A stretch of DNA of 64,000 bases from Cinclus cinclus (GCF_963662255.1 NW_026912141.1:568001-632000), one strand, 5' to 3'. Shown: positions 1 to 10,993, counted from the first letter of the stretch. Numbers and translations: made by a program. Notes: a model not told the origin generated them from the sequence alone.

Positions 1-260
1 TGGATTGGTTTGGGACAAAGTTGGACAGTGTAATAAAGGTGTCATGTGTTGGACAGTAATTGTAAACATTAGGTATGTAATTTATAGTATAAAAGATACG
101 TCCTGCCCCAAGGGCATGGAGAGTGTGCCTTGGATCAAGCTACTACACAGACCTCTGTTAGTTAAAGAATTTCTTAGATAAGAAAGAATAAACAACCTTG
201 GAAACCACAGAAAACGGCTTCCTAATTCTTCTTCGGTGCTGGAGCTGGGAAAACTTGAAC
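1..260 (+). mobile_element. possible LTR fragment at window edge
   Basis: This stretch is not shared with the other copies in the window. It has a TATA-like box (tataaaaga, about 92-100) and an AATAAA about 95 bases later (about 187-193). A primer-binding-site-like tggtgctggagctggga-type string follows at about 235-251 (its first base is c here). That spacing is what the U3/R/U5 end of a plus-strand LTR looks like. The upstream part would lie outside the window. The family is not recognised, and this could be ordinary AT-rich sequence with chance signals. Confidence 0.33.
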
Positions 261-324
261 TCTAAACCACCTAAATGTCCTGTTGTGGGTGATCTCCAGT
301 TCAGGAAACCCCACAGATAGTGAC

Positions 325-1165
325 AGGAAAAGAACCTGGCCTCTACCTGGGTTAGGATGGGAAAAGCAGCACTCACTTCATCCCTTCACCAGCCGGGCCC
401 CTCGCAGGAAACCAGAACCACGGTCAGAAGGACTCCACTCTTGCTTCATGGAAAAATCCACATCTCATTCAGCAAGCACACAGTCACCTCCACCAAACCA
501 GACAGTCACTTACGGCTTCGACGCTCCTGTCTGGGTCTGCGTGCACAAGAATGACAGGTGATTTTGCCGTGGTCTTCTGGGGAGTTTTTTTCCTTGCTCA
601 GCCTATATCGTGAGGTACGTCCATGGGTCCTGAGAACCACTGAGGAACCAGGGCCGTGGGAGCGGGGTGCCTCCCCGAAATCACAGTGTGTACTGGTTTG
701 AACAGCAAAACCAGTGAGACTTCAAGTCAGTAATACAATTTTTAATAGGGAAGAGAAAAAAAGGAAAAAAAAATACATGCAATAATAAAAATAAAACCAC
801 TGACAGAGTCGGAATACAACCTGATACCCTGTCAGTCAGGGTGCTGGTGCAGTTTTCCTCCAAAGGGTCCAGCAATGATGGGGATAAAAGCCTGGTTCTT
901 CCTCTGGAATCCAGTGGAAAAAGGCTGCCTTTGGCGTTCTAAACCTCAGTTTATATCTAGGTAGGAAAGGCTTGGCTCATCCTCCTGGCTGGAGCATCTC
1001 CCAATGGGATGATGTAATCTCATCAGTTATACAGTAGGACTCAAAGGCCCATTAACAGAAGATACTTTCCACAGAGATAAGGATGATCACCCTTCTCAGA
1101 TGGTTATAGAATATGTATCTTGTACTGTAAACCAGGACAAAGTGCCTCTCAAGGCTCCAAGGATG
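325..1165 (-). mobile_element. gammaretrovirus-like ERV leader, copy 1, decayed and interrupted
   Basis: Positions 325-688 and 1140-1165 correspond to 32217-32601 of the second unit, which is the untranslated leader between primer-binding site and gag of a minus-strand ERV. The homology stops abruptly near 325, so gag, pol and env are absent here. A 451-bp solo LTR (689-1139) splits the leader. Many differences from the second copy are CpG to TpG or CpA changes (for example cactcgcttcg reads cactcacttca), which suggests an older or methylated copy. Confidence 0.7.
689..1139 (-). mobile_element. solo LTR with target-site duplication
   Basis: A 451-bp block is present here and absent at the same place in the other copies (the empty site is at about 32577). 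It begins tgtactggttt and ends aaaccaggaca, giving TG..CA ends within an imperfect 11-bp terminal inverted repeat. It is flanked by CAGTG (684-688) and AAGTG (1140-1144). The empty site has one AGTG, so this is a 4-5-bp target-site duplication with one mismatch. On the minus strand a TATA-like atataaac lies near 950 and an ATTAAA near 740, close to the 3' end, which sets the orientation. No internal retroviral sequence accompanies it. Confidence 0.8.
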
Positions 1166-1183
1166 TCCCAGGTTTCAGCACCA
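1166..1183 (-). other. ERV primer-binding site, tRNA-Phe type, copy 1
   Basis: Read on the minus strand this is tggtgctgaaacctggga. It matches 16 of the 18 bases complementary to the 3' end of tRNA-Phe (TGGTGCCGAAACCCGGGA) and lies 2-3 bases after the LTR end. The same string occurs at 32602-32619 and 63758-63775. Confidence 0.75.
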
Positions 1184-1185
1184 AA

Positions 1186-1557
1186 TTATTATAAATGAGA
1201 AACAAAGTCTCGATATTTAGCAAAATTTAGATTGCTTTATTTGGTGTAGACGGAGCAAGCAGCGCTGGGGAACGTGAGGGGTCAGCGCCCACTGGTTTGC
1301 AGCTTGGTTTGCAGCTCCTTTTTATAGGATGGTTTTCCTTGTAGTCTCGGGACAGTTTGCCAAGCAGCCATGTGGTCTTGGTAGATAAGGAACAGTAGAC
1401 ATGGGGGTCTTGTCTTAACAGCTAAGTTGCAATTGATTGCAATTTCCAAGGCAGGAAATCTGGTAGTGCAAAATCTTTTAGGCTGCAATTGATTATACAA
1501 ATGCAGGAAATCTGATTTTGCAATATCTTTCAGGCCGTGGGAAACCCCCGTTTTACA
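1186..1557 (-). mobile_element. gammaretrovirus-like ERV 5' LTR, copy 1
   Basis: Minus-strand LTR upstream of the primer-binding site. On that strand it starts at about 1557 with tgtaaaacgggggtttccc, has a TATA box (tataaaaagg, about 1317-1326) and an AATAAA at 1236-1241, and ends just before the primer-binding site. The outer border is inferred from the TG start and the regulatory order, because no matching 3' LTR is in the window. It differs from the second-unit LTR by small indels and substitutions, for example around 1291-1312, where the other copies have a different 30-bp stretch. Beyond 1557 copies 1 and 2 become nearly identical. Confidence 0.7.
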
Positions 1558-3120
1558 AACTGGTATCAGATACAATTTAATAAAAAATAATAATATTCAT
1601 AATAGGGGGATTTAAACAAAATTATTTAATCATATGTATTTTCTCTGTCTAATGTCCATGCTTCATTTCAGACCTGAGTATTCTGGTTTATACAAACCCA
1701 GCTACTTTTATGATTGACACGAATCTTTTATCAATTATCACACATGGAACAGGTCTGGCTGGCTTGGCCTCCCAGGGGCTACCTGACAGGTCTGGCTGCC
1801 CATGGAATGTCCAGGGCTGCCTCTCATCAGTCTCTGGAGCACTGAGGCTCTGTGCCTTCCTTCCTAGGGAAAAGAACCGGCCTTCTTGTCCTTCCTGACC
1901 ATGACCTAAATTGGAATTTGGCCTCCCAAATTCCATATATCCAAGGATTGCTCCCAGACAAAAGTAGCCAGGATAGACAGGTCAGGCTGGCCTGGTCCTG
2001 CGGTGAATTTCTCAGACTATGAGCAGAATTGGTTTATTTGCCAACATCTTGGAGAAAGTCCAGAGATCTCCTGGGATGGGGTTTGGAGGCCTCAAGCACA
2101 TGACCACGATACAGGGACAAAGGAGCTCTGTGCTCAGTGGAGTGGAGGCTGAGGATGGTGGAGGAGAGCCCTGGGAGTGCCTGAAGGGTGGTTTCAGAGA
2201 TGGTGGATCCTTTTGACATGGCAGAAAACAGCCAGAGATAGAAAAGATTAATGCCAAGGGCCGCTGGGGAGGGCCAGACTGGACCCAAGGAGAAAGGAAT
2301 TTCTCTGCCAGGGCAGGGCTGTGGTGCAAGAAATCCCCCAGAAAGAGTGTGGAGCAGCCCAAGGCTTTGTGTGGCCAGGCAGAGGCAGGCAGGAGGCAGA
2401 GCTGGCAGCAAAGGAAGGGGCCAGCGAGGTGGGGCAGCCGGGGGCTGAGGACAGCCTGCAGGGACAGAGGGGCAGGGCATGGGCACCGTAGGACAGCCTG
2501 GGCTGCAGAGGGCACAGGGATGGGCAGCAGCTGAAAGGCCCTGCCAGAGCCAACTCCTGCAGCACTTTGGCCATGGCTGCTGGCCCCGGGAAGAGCCCTG
2601 AGCAATGAGGGAGGGACAGGATCTGCCTTGCCAGGGACTGGGGCTCAGGCTTTGGCCTTTGCATTCCTGAAACACATCCAGGTGAGCTCAGCACCAGGGA
2701 CACCTTTCTATTTCTTGTCCCCACCTGCCATCAGTGCCTCCAGGGTTCAATGATTTTGAAATTGGAGACTTTAAAAAGTCCACTTTATTGTTTAAGAACA
2801 TTTTCAATTTCATTTGTCTAAAATGGAGTTGCCATGAGCAAAGTGCACTTGTGTGGGGACCAGCAGGTCTGACTGCCCTGGGCACAGGGAGCCCAGTTTT
2901 CCCTCTGAGCTCCCCAGTGTGCAGGCTGAGAGCAATGCTGAAGATGAGGCAGCAAGACAAACCAGAGCTCAAAAACAAAGAAGCTGCGCCAAGATCCCCC
3001 CTAGGAAGAGAAGTCATATTGGTGAGATTCCCAAGAAATTAGACCAGAAATGACCAAGGGAAATCTGTCCCAGCTTGTCATTGCCTTCTTTCTACAGTCT
3101 CCAATGCCCGGAGTGAAGAA
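1558..3120. other. no gene recognised, upstream of olfactory pseudogene
   Basis: The first 120 bases are AT-rich (runs of aataataat). The rest is GC-rich avian-type intergenic DNA. Long open frames exist on the minus strand at 2012-2675, but they overlap in several frames, are proline/serine/leucine-rich and show no domain. No promoter or RNA gene could be supported. Equivalent copies are 33001-34563 and 61814-63376 (inverted). Confidence 0.5.
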
Positions 3121-4074
3121 ATGTCCAACAGCAGCTCCCGCAGCCACTTCCTCCTGCTGGCATTGGCAGACACGTGGCAGCTGCAGCTCCTGCACTTCTG
3201 CCTCTTCCTGGGCATCTCCCTGGCTGCCCTCCTGGCCAACGGCCTCATCATCAGCGCCGTAGCCTGCGGCCACCACCTGCACACCCCCATGTTCTTCTTC
3301 CTGCTCAACCTGGCCCTCAGCGACCTGGGCTCCACCTGCACCACTGTCCCCAAAGCCATGCACAATTCCCTCTGGGGCACCAGGCCCATCTCCTGTGCAG
3401 GATATGCTGTACAGCTCTTTTGCTTGCTGTTCTTTACCACAGCAGAGTAGTATCTCCTGACCCTCGTGTGCTACAAGCACTACGTGTCCATCTGCACACC
3501 CCTGCACTAGGGGATCCCCCAGGGCAGCAGAGCTTGTGCCCACATGGCAGCAGCTGCCTGGGCCAGTGGCTTTCTCCATGCTCTCATGCACACTCCCAGT
3601 CCATTTTCACTGCCCCTGTGCCGGGGCAATTCCCTGGGCCAATTCTTCTGTGAAATGCCCCAGATCCTCAAGCTCTCCTGCTCCAAATTCTACCCCAGGG
3701 AACTTGGCCTACTCATGGGTGGTACCTGTTTAGCATTTGCTTCTTCTGTATTCATTGTTTTCTCCTATGTGCAGATCTTCAGGGCCGTGCTGAGGATCCC
3801 CTCTGAGCAGAGATGGGATAAAGCCTTTTCCACCTGCCTCCCTCACCTGGCCGTGCTCTCCCTGTTCCTCAGCACTGTCATGTTTGCCTACCTGAAGCCC
3901 CCCTCCATCTCCTGCCCATCCCTGCATCTGGCACTGTCACTTCTGTACTCAGTGCTGCCTCCAGCCCTGAACGCCCTCAGCTACAGCCTGAGGAACCAGG
4001 ACCTGAAGGACACCCTGAGGACAATGATCACTGAGTGGTTTTCAGAAGCAATGAACTGTCATTCTTCTGCATAG
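3121..4074 (+). pseudogene. olfactory receptor pseudogene (family-14-like), copy 1
   Basis: One 317-codon frame encodes a seven-helix olfactory receptor of usual length. It starts MSNSSS (an N-glycosylation-type N-terminus) and has the TM2 motif HTPMFFFLLNLALSDLG, the TM6 motif KAFSTCLPHLAV and a TM7 motif NALSYSLRN. The style is that of the avian OR14-like expansion. Two in-frame TAG codons break it: codon 110 (3448-3450), where a Tyr/Phe is expected after SAE/AE, and codon 130 (3508-3510) in place of the Tyr of LHYG. The DRY box at the end of TM3 is also degenerate (YKHY). There is no frameshift. The reading frame after the second stop is open to the normal C-terminus, so the pseudogene is young. 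The start is the only ATG giving the usual N-terminus. Confidence 0.9.
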
Positions 4075-5553
4075 CTGTTACTAAGTTACTCATTAATGCC
4101 CACTTTGTGTCCCGTATTTTTGCTGCTGACACAGGTGTTACACTTCTGAGAACTTGCTCGCACCAAAATCTTGGACTGTTCAGGCAAATATTTCAGTATT
4201 TGCCTTTCTAGTGTGACCCAGAGACTGTAGAAATGGGGAGCTCTAGTACAGTAAGTGTGTGCTGAAACAACAGAAAGAACTCTGTGTTGTCTTGTTTGCC
4301 TGACATCTTTCCTCCCTGACATCTCTGGAGCTGCAGGGTCGGTGCCTGTGGGCAGAGCAGGGGGAGAAGAGTCCCAGCAGAACAGCATTGCCAGGGAGCC
4401 CCAGGGCTTCTCCTGTGTAACCTCCTCTTCCTTCACTTCCACACTCCCCTTCAGAGCCCCTGTGCTGGTTTAAGGCCTCAGGGCTCTCTCAGCTTGGTCC
4501 CTGCCCTGCTGGGTGACTGTCCAGAGACTGCAGGCAAGGACAGGTTGTGGGCACTGCTGGGACAGAGTTGGGCTCTACAAGAGCATTTCCATGGTGCAAG
4601 GGCATGTCCCCGGAGCAGGGCCCGAAAGCTTCAATCTTCTTCCCAATTTGTTCTCAAGGATGTGCCCAACACAGTGCCCTGGAGAGGAAACCAGCAGTGA
4701 AGAGAAAAATGTGGCAGTGTTCAGGGTGGAGGCCCCCAGGTGTGCCCTTGCAAAGGCAGCACTGCTTCCAGCAGTGGCCTCTCAGCCCAGGTCACAGAGG
4801 TTGCTCTTCCCTCCATGGTGGGACATCAAGTGACCGGGTCAGGAGTCTGTGTTTGCAGTGCAAGGACAAGACACAGCCCTGAGCATCCTCTGCGTGGGGT
4901 GGGGGTGGGGACGACGACGACATAAACCCAGGGAGCACAAACACCTTCAGCTCTTCCTGGAGTTTCCAGAGAGTAAGGTCCCCTGGGAACTCCTGAATGC
5001 AGGGCTGGGATGAGCTCCTGTGCCCAGAGCTCCCCGTGTCCATCCCTCCGGCTGTGGGGCACCTGGGGCAGGGGCAGGGCAGGGTGACACCCGCAGGGCT
5101 GAGCTCCCTGCCAGGCTCTGGCAGCGGCAGCAGAGCCCAGGGAGCCGCTGCCCGTGCTGCAATGAACTGTCTGTGTGTGTGCCAGGGAAGGACTTGTGTC
5201 CCTGGATGCCCCTGTGGCTGTGAGCGGGGCATGAGCCCAGCTCAGGGCTGGGCACCTGACAGAGCCCTGACATTGCTGGCTGTGCCCAGAAGAGAAGGCT
5301 TAGGAAAGGTGACCATGGTTAAACCTCTCTGTCCATCAAGTGACAGCCAAGTGTCTGTCACTGGCCCTCCTCAGTCAGACAACAGGAGAAAATAAGCTGA
5401 AAACCTGTGGGTCAACAGAATGAGAGATTAATGGGGAGGGCAGGGCAAGGAAGTAAAAAGCAAAGGCCAAATGCAGAAGCAAAGGAAACCACAGGGAGGC
5501 AAGAATTCAGTAGATGTAGTGGTTGCTTTGGAAGACAAACGTATTAATAGAGA
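4075..5553. other. no gene recognised, between olfactory pseudogene and arm A
   Basis: Mixed GC-rich sequence with no recognisable protein, RNA gene or repeat family. Small simple runs occur (gacgacgac near 4910; a tg run near 5170). Several open frames of 60-150 codons overlap on both strands and carry no domain. The equivalent region is 35518-36995 in unit 2, and 59380-60859 inverted in arm D. Confidence 0.5.
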
Positions 5554-6115
5554 AAATTCAGAGACCATCTCACGCCCTTCCTTGCCCTCAGTGTATTGCT
5601 GCCCTTGACATCACATGGAATGGGAGAGCCCTTGGGTCACCCCAGCCAAGCTGTCCCCTCCCTGTGCCCTAAGGAACACTTGCCCATCCCCAGCCCATTG
5701 GTTGGGGGTTGCAGAGACAGCCTGGGCAGAAGTCAGGGCAGGGTGGGCAGTGGCAGGGCAGAGCCAGGGGGGCAGCGAGATGGGAGTGTGCAGCCTGCAG
5801 GGGCACAGCAGCAGCTGTGGGACAGTGCAGGACAAGCTGTGCTGGACATGGCCAAGGGCCCTGGCAGGGCTGGCAGTGCCCAGGAGAAGCCAAGTCTTGG
5901 TGCCCAGGGGCACAGCAGCGTCTGTGCCACCAAGGGCTGGGAGGAGACACCTTGTCCTGAGCCACTGGGGCCTCCTGGCACAGCCCCAGCAAGGCTGGGC
6001 ACTGTCACCCCCTTGTCCTGCCCTCAGCATCCTCCCCTGCCCCACACCCCGGTGGCCTCAGGGATCTGCTGGCATGAGTCCCTGGGGAGCCTTGGTCAGG
6101 AATGGCCCTGGGGGG

Positions 6116-6640
6116 CTCCTGAATGCTTCCAGGGACTGCAGGTTTTCCAAAGGACCTTGGCCTTTGCTCTTGCCTTGGAGTCTCTGAGAGCTTCCTACAA
6201 TCCTGGTCTTCAATTATCTGCTCTAATGAGTCCCTTGAGATTCTTAGTCATTACCAACATTCAGTGGGGCTCATTAATGCTTCAGGGTACTTCAGATTTT
6301 TCAAGTACTAGGTGTTTCCCTTTTGATACCGACTCCAGGAGAGGTTTGTGCAATCTTGACCTCCAATTATCTACTTTAAGGAGTCCCTTGATTGCTCTGT
6401 TTTAGACACTGGGGGGGCGCTCATTAATGCTTTGAGATAACCAAGGTATTTTAGGGTACTTTGCATTTTCCTTCCCACACTGAGTCTCTGTGAGGATTTT
6501 GTGCAATCCTGGCCTCCAATTCCCTCCTGCAAGGAGCCCATGAGCAGCCTGTGCTGCAGCTGGACCTCAGTGGGACCCATTAATGCCTCCAGACCCTTTG
6601 CATTCTTTTTTCTGACTTGGACTCCTGGAGAGGTTTCTGC
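6116..6640 (+). repeat. about 150-bp tandem repeat, 3-4 diverged units (arm A)
   Basis: Units begin at about 6116, 6270, 6420 and 6576, each with a variant of ctcattaatgcttcaggg. They continue with a CTTTGC or TTTCCC stretch, a GACTCC(A/T)GGAGAGG-like stretch, caatc(c/t)tg(g/a)cctcc and a T/C-rich end. Period is 150-156 bp and the units are clearly diverged. The region between 5554 and 6115 is GC-rich with no recognisable gene. Confidence 0.7.
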
Positions 6641-7063
6641 AGTCTCCTCTCAGGCCCTGAGATTGTAGCATTGTGTGATGGATATTGCTCCAGGGTCTCT
6701 CCTAAGGAGGTCTGGCCTGCTCAGAGAAGCTGTGCCTTGAGGTTTGACCCGGTGTGGACAACCTTGCTGCACATTCCCCAACCGCATCCTGTCTGTCCTG
6801 ACTCAGCTGACACCCCTGCTTTGCTTGGAGAACTGGCTGCACACACCCTAAGAAGGGTTTTCCTCTTTGTTTTTTTTTTTTTTTTACACCAACCTACAAC
6901 AGTTTTGATTGCTCCAAAAAACGAAAAGTTCCCCACTGAAAACAGACACCCTCCTCAAGTGTGTGCCAAGCCCCAGGCAGCACCAAGACCATTCCAGAGC
7001 TGCCCTGCCCAGCTGTGAGGGTGGATTAGCATCCCAAGGTGCCCTGGGCCATTGCAAGGGACT

Positions 7064-7642
7064 GTTGCCATGGACACTGCACTGACCCCCACTAGTGGGT
7101 TTGGGTGCCAGGGCAACCCTCATCAGTTCAAGTTGCCTTGGAAACCACCCCAAGGAGCCATTTGTGCAGTCAGGTTCCATGGGCACTTGCATGCAGACCT
7201 GTTGGGTCCTCAGCTGCCATGGCAAGCCTGAGGACAAAGCGGTGCCGGGGCTGGTCCAGCTTCAGCTGCACTGACACTCATTGATGCAGTCAGGTGCCAT
7301 GGCAACAGCCACAGAGACCCCTTCCTCAGTTTGGTGCCACGGCAGCCAACGCCTAGAGCCATTGTGATGGCTGCTTGTCATGGAAACCTGCCCTGGGCCC
7401 CTTGCTCAGGGCTGCTGTCACTGCCCAGAGCCAGAGGGGATCCCTCGCTGGGGGCTTGTGCCATGGCCACCTGCCCTGTGCTGCGCTGGCTGGGCAGGCG
7501 CAGCGGGACCAGCAGCAAACCCCAGGGCCAGGGCCAAAGGCCAGCTCAGCCAGACAGAAAGGTCAGCTGGGCACTGTTTCCATGGCAAGCCTCACTGGGA
7601 CAGGACACCTGGGTCACCTGGCATGGCACTTGCCATGGAAAC
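7064..7642. promoter_or_regulatory. cluster of RFX/X-box-like palindromes (arm A)
   Basis: Eleven variants of the RFX-factor X-box palindrome (GTTNCCATGGNAAC) occur in 580 bp, at about 7064, 7104, 7132, 7173, 7213, 7293, 7333, 7374, 7457, 7576 and 7629. Examples are gttgccatggacac, ggtgccatggcaac, gtttccatggcaag and cttgccatggaaac. Spacing is irregular at 28-120 bp and the intervening sequence is weakly repetitive, so this is a decayed minisatellite whose core resembles an X-box. No gene start is adjacent. Regulatory activity is inference only. Confidence 0.5.
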
Positions 7643-8741
7643 CCCTTGTAGGGCCTGATGCCACGGACGCTGGCACCGAGACACTGCTGGGGTCGGGTGC
7701 TGAGCACAGGCTCCATCACACACAGATAGTTTTGCTCTTGCTGAGCTTGCACAGAGCCAAGGCCTTTCCTGCCCCTCATCCAGCCACGCTGGGGAGGGGC
7801 TGGGGGTGCTGGGGAGCTTGGGAGGGGACACAGCCAGGACAGGTGACCCCAACTGACCCGGGGGAGATCCCGGACCATGGGACATCATGCTCAGCGTATA
7901 AAGTGGGGGGAAGAAGGCAGAAACCAGGGGACATTTGCAGTGGTGGCGTTTGTCTTCCCAGGTAACTCCTAGGCACGATGGGACTCAGTTTCACCAGTGG
8001 CCAGGGTCAGCACCAAAGACACAGACACCAGCTGAAGGAATTGCGTAATTTATATAACGCAAAACTGCAAAGAATCACAACAGGAGAAGCTCAGCAATGC
8101 ACCCAGACATCACTCCCAAGAAGTGCCCGCAGTGATTAAGAAAGATCCATCAGCAGTTCCCCCCAGACTTTACCATCACCCAGATGCACACATCAGCTGG
8201 GGGAAGCTGTCACAGCCAAGGACTGCAGAGCCACTCCCGGACACTGGGAATTCCTGCAGGTGCCTCCAGCCACAGCTGAGGCTTCCAGCCCCGCTGAGAG
8301 AGGGCCCAGCTCTGATGGTGTTGAACAGAGAATCTGACAGCACTCCTAGTGCAGGAACATGGGTTTAAGTCTCCTGTTTGGTTCCTCCCAACGCCTGGCC
8401 AGGGCTCAAGGAGGAACCAAGGGAGTTCACTTGGACCAAACACCCCCAAACAAGGCCAGATGGGACCTTGTTGGATTTCTAAACGCTGAAAGGTAAATCC
8501 TTGTTTCACCAATACACAGATACAGAGATCGTATTGCTAAAAATGCCTCATTGATGAGCAGATAAAAATATAACATTTGCTTGGAAGGTGCATCTAGAAT
8601 TCAGCTTTGGCTCAGGGCCTGGTGTTCAGGCCTTGGTACTTCAACCAGTGCTTTGACCAAGGCATGAACTACAGCCTCCATAACAATTCCTTCAATAATG
8701 GATTCTTGGATTTAGGCATGAGGCACAAAGGCATCACCTCT

Positions 8742-8772
8742 TGTTCTTCAATTAAGCATTAATTGAAGAACA
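8742..8772. repeat. perfect 14-bp inverted repeat, 3-nt loop (arm A)
   Basis: tgttcttcaattaa (8742-8755), loop gca, ttaattgaagaaca (8759-8772). All 14 pairs are perfect. The same hairpin is intact at 24792-24822, 40181-40211 and 56166-56196. It lies just outside the inner edge of one LTR-like repeat. Confidence 0.85.
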
Positions 8773-10412
8773 GTTCATTACTCAGAGCTGTAATTTGCAA
8801 CTCTTTTAAAACATGCCTAATTAGTTGCTCTTCTCTGTTGTTTCTCAAATCCCCACTTTCTCTTGAGACTGTGTCTCTCTTGAGACAAGTCTCAGTGCTC
8901 CATTTCCCAGCACAAAGTGTCACAACAACTCTAACATGGAATCATTACACACCAAGGGCTCACACTGCAATGTTTGCAGTGACTGCCACAAATGCATTTC
9001 ACAGCAGCCTCCAATTTGGCAGGCATGAAGGCAATCTCAGCAAGAAGAATTTTCTTCTTTCTGCCACTCTTCTACTGCTCTTCCTATTGAGGTGATTCCT
9101 GATGGCTGCACTTCAGACTCATCACTGACAGAAGTGCAACATTCCTGTCCCGTCATAGCCCAGGCTCCTCCTTGCCCAGCAAGCAGATGATCCAAGGCCA
9201 TGAGGTTCTGTAGAGCCCCATTTGTGTTTGTTGGAGCTCACAGGATGTGCTACTGGATATTTGCACAGTATCCTTTTCTACTTCTTCAAATAATCCATGT
9301 AGCTCATTAATGTGAACTCCATAGGACGAGGCAGTGCTCATGGGGCACAGGGTGAACCAGAGTCTTTGGCTTTCTGAGACCAAAGGCACTCTGTGGGGGG
9401 AAATGTTCTCTCGGCCCAAACTCTTCCTTCTGCTTGTTGCTGAAGTACCCCCAAGGGAGGCATCAACACTGCCTGAAAAACAGGACCCAAACACATTGAG
9501 GGAAGCCTTTACAGGCATTGTCTCTGCACATCCAGCAGGTCCCATTCCCAGTACCAAAGGTCTGATTTCCCATTTCCCACTGTGGGCTGCTGATGCATCC
9601 AGGGCTCCTCCCTGTGCTCCTCTTGTGTCCCCCGTGCCTTTGGGCCACAGCAGTTTCACAGTGGCCCTGCAGCTGGCAGTGCTCTAACACTGACCCTGAC
9701 CAGCTCCAGCACCCCAAGTTCTATGGACATTGGGAGTGATGGCAAAGCACAGAAATCCTTTCACACTGGGGCCTCTAACTCCAACAGGGTTCAGTTTCTA
9801 CTGAAGGGAAATCTTAGTGAACCCTGTAAAGCTGATCATTGTATTCCTTTTTTGCACAGCACAGTTTTCTTTAACTGTCCCTGCACTGACTCTGTTAGGA
9901 GTCAGAGCCCATGGACAGAGCTCTGGCCACCCCACAGGGTGGGCCCTCCAAGGGACCCCCATTCCTCCGAACATTAGTTGAGGACATACCCAGCAATTAC
10001 TTACATGGAGTATTTTGGCTACTAAGGTCTTTACATTTTCAGAACAATTTCAGGACTAATCCCTGATGAAACTCTACAGGTGTTTCTGGCAAACAAAGAT
10101 TCTGGCTGACTCTCAAGACACAGCTTACAGACATAAGCACTACTTTAGTGACAAGGTGACTCATTCTTTTTCCTCAGTCTCATCCGGGTTAGGAACAGTA
10201 ATTCCACTGTCCATGCAGCTGGTGCCCATTTAATTCCAGAATAATGTCCCTAGGGACCTTTGCTGTTCAGCTTTCCTGCGCTGTCTGCGGGTAACAAGGC
10301 TTGCTGGGGTCCTTTCCCCTTTGGCTGGAGAGGTGCCGGGTCCCAGGCCCTGAGGGACCCCCAGGCTCCTGGCTGGAATTCGTCTGGAAGTGCCTCAGTG
10401 TCACATCAGCCT

Positions 10413-10993
10413 TCACATGGAGCCCCTTGGATCAGAGCATTTTCCAAACGGGACCCTTGGGGCAAACACGCAGATGTGGTCTGGCACGATCTCTAAAACA
10501 ATATCCCAAAACATCCACTTGTTCTCACATAGAGCACTTGGCTGCAGGGACATATTGCCAGGTTCCAGCATTCCAACAGTCTTGTCTTTCCCCAGAGCTG
10601 TTCCTGCAGCTGGCTCGGGAGGGCCACTTGGCCTCTCCACCCACACTTTGGCTCCATTATTAGGACTGCTGCATCCAAAGCCTTGATCTCCACAAACAGT
10701 GCTGATCTGAGCTGGATCTCCTTCTTTCACTGATGTTTGGAAAGCTGGAAGATCAATAATGGTGCTACTGTGCCACAGGGCTAAATCATCCAATCTTGTT
10801 CACTATTGCTGAAAAGGATTACTTTGATTTCTCCTTGACAATCTGCATCAATTCCTCTTCCCGTGACGTGAACCCTTTGCAAGGCCAAGCTCCAGTGAGC
10901 AGTTCCCCAAACAAAGTGTCCTGGAGGAATCTGAACTCCTCTTTCCGTATTGATAACTCTCATTTGCTTCTGATTTATCCTAATTAATTCCAA
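10413..10993 (-). pseudogene. retroviral dUTPase remnant (arm A)
   Basis: The minus-strand frame 10993-10781 contains a dUTPase-like active-site stretch: a [11 protein letters not shown] core followed by [13 protein letters not shown], matching the G-(V/I)-I-D-A-D-Y-R-G-E motif and the following beta strand. The frame then shifts. In the next frame (10793-10413) a GDQGFGCSS stretch resembles the C-terminal glycine-rich dUTPase motif, followed by AKVWVERPSGPPEPA, a tail typical of class III ERV pol. The frameshift and the absence of flanking RT or integrase make it a pseudogene. dUTPases hydrolyse dUTP to dUMP; this copy is unlikely to do so. Confidence 0.65.

Noticed and set aside
2012..2675. 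197- and 213-codon overlapping minus-strand frames
   Set aside because: Two long frames overlap in different phases in GC-rich DNA. Composition is Pro/Ser/Leu-rich and no family is recognised. They are equal in all copies only because the copies are recent.
5596..6405. 269-codon plus-strand frame
   Set aside because: It runs through the 150-bp tandem repeat, and its length changes between copies (184 to 280 codons) with small indels, so it is not under coding constraint.
9153..9659. 168-codon frame identical in length in four arms
   Set aside because: Possibly an ERV remnant, but no retroviral domain is recognisable and conservation of length is explained by recent duplication.
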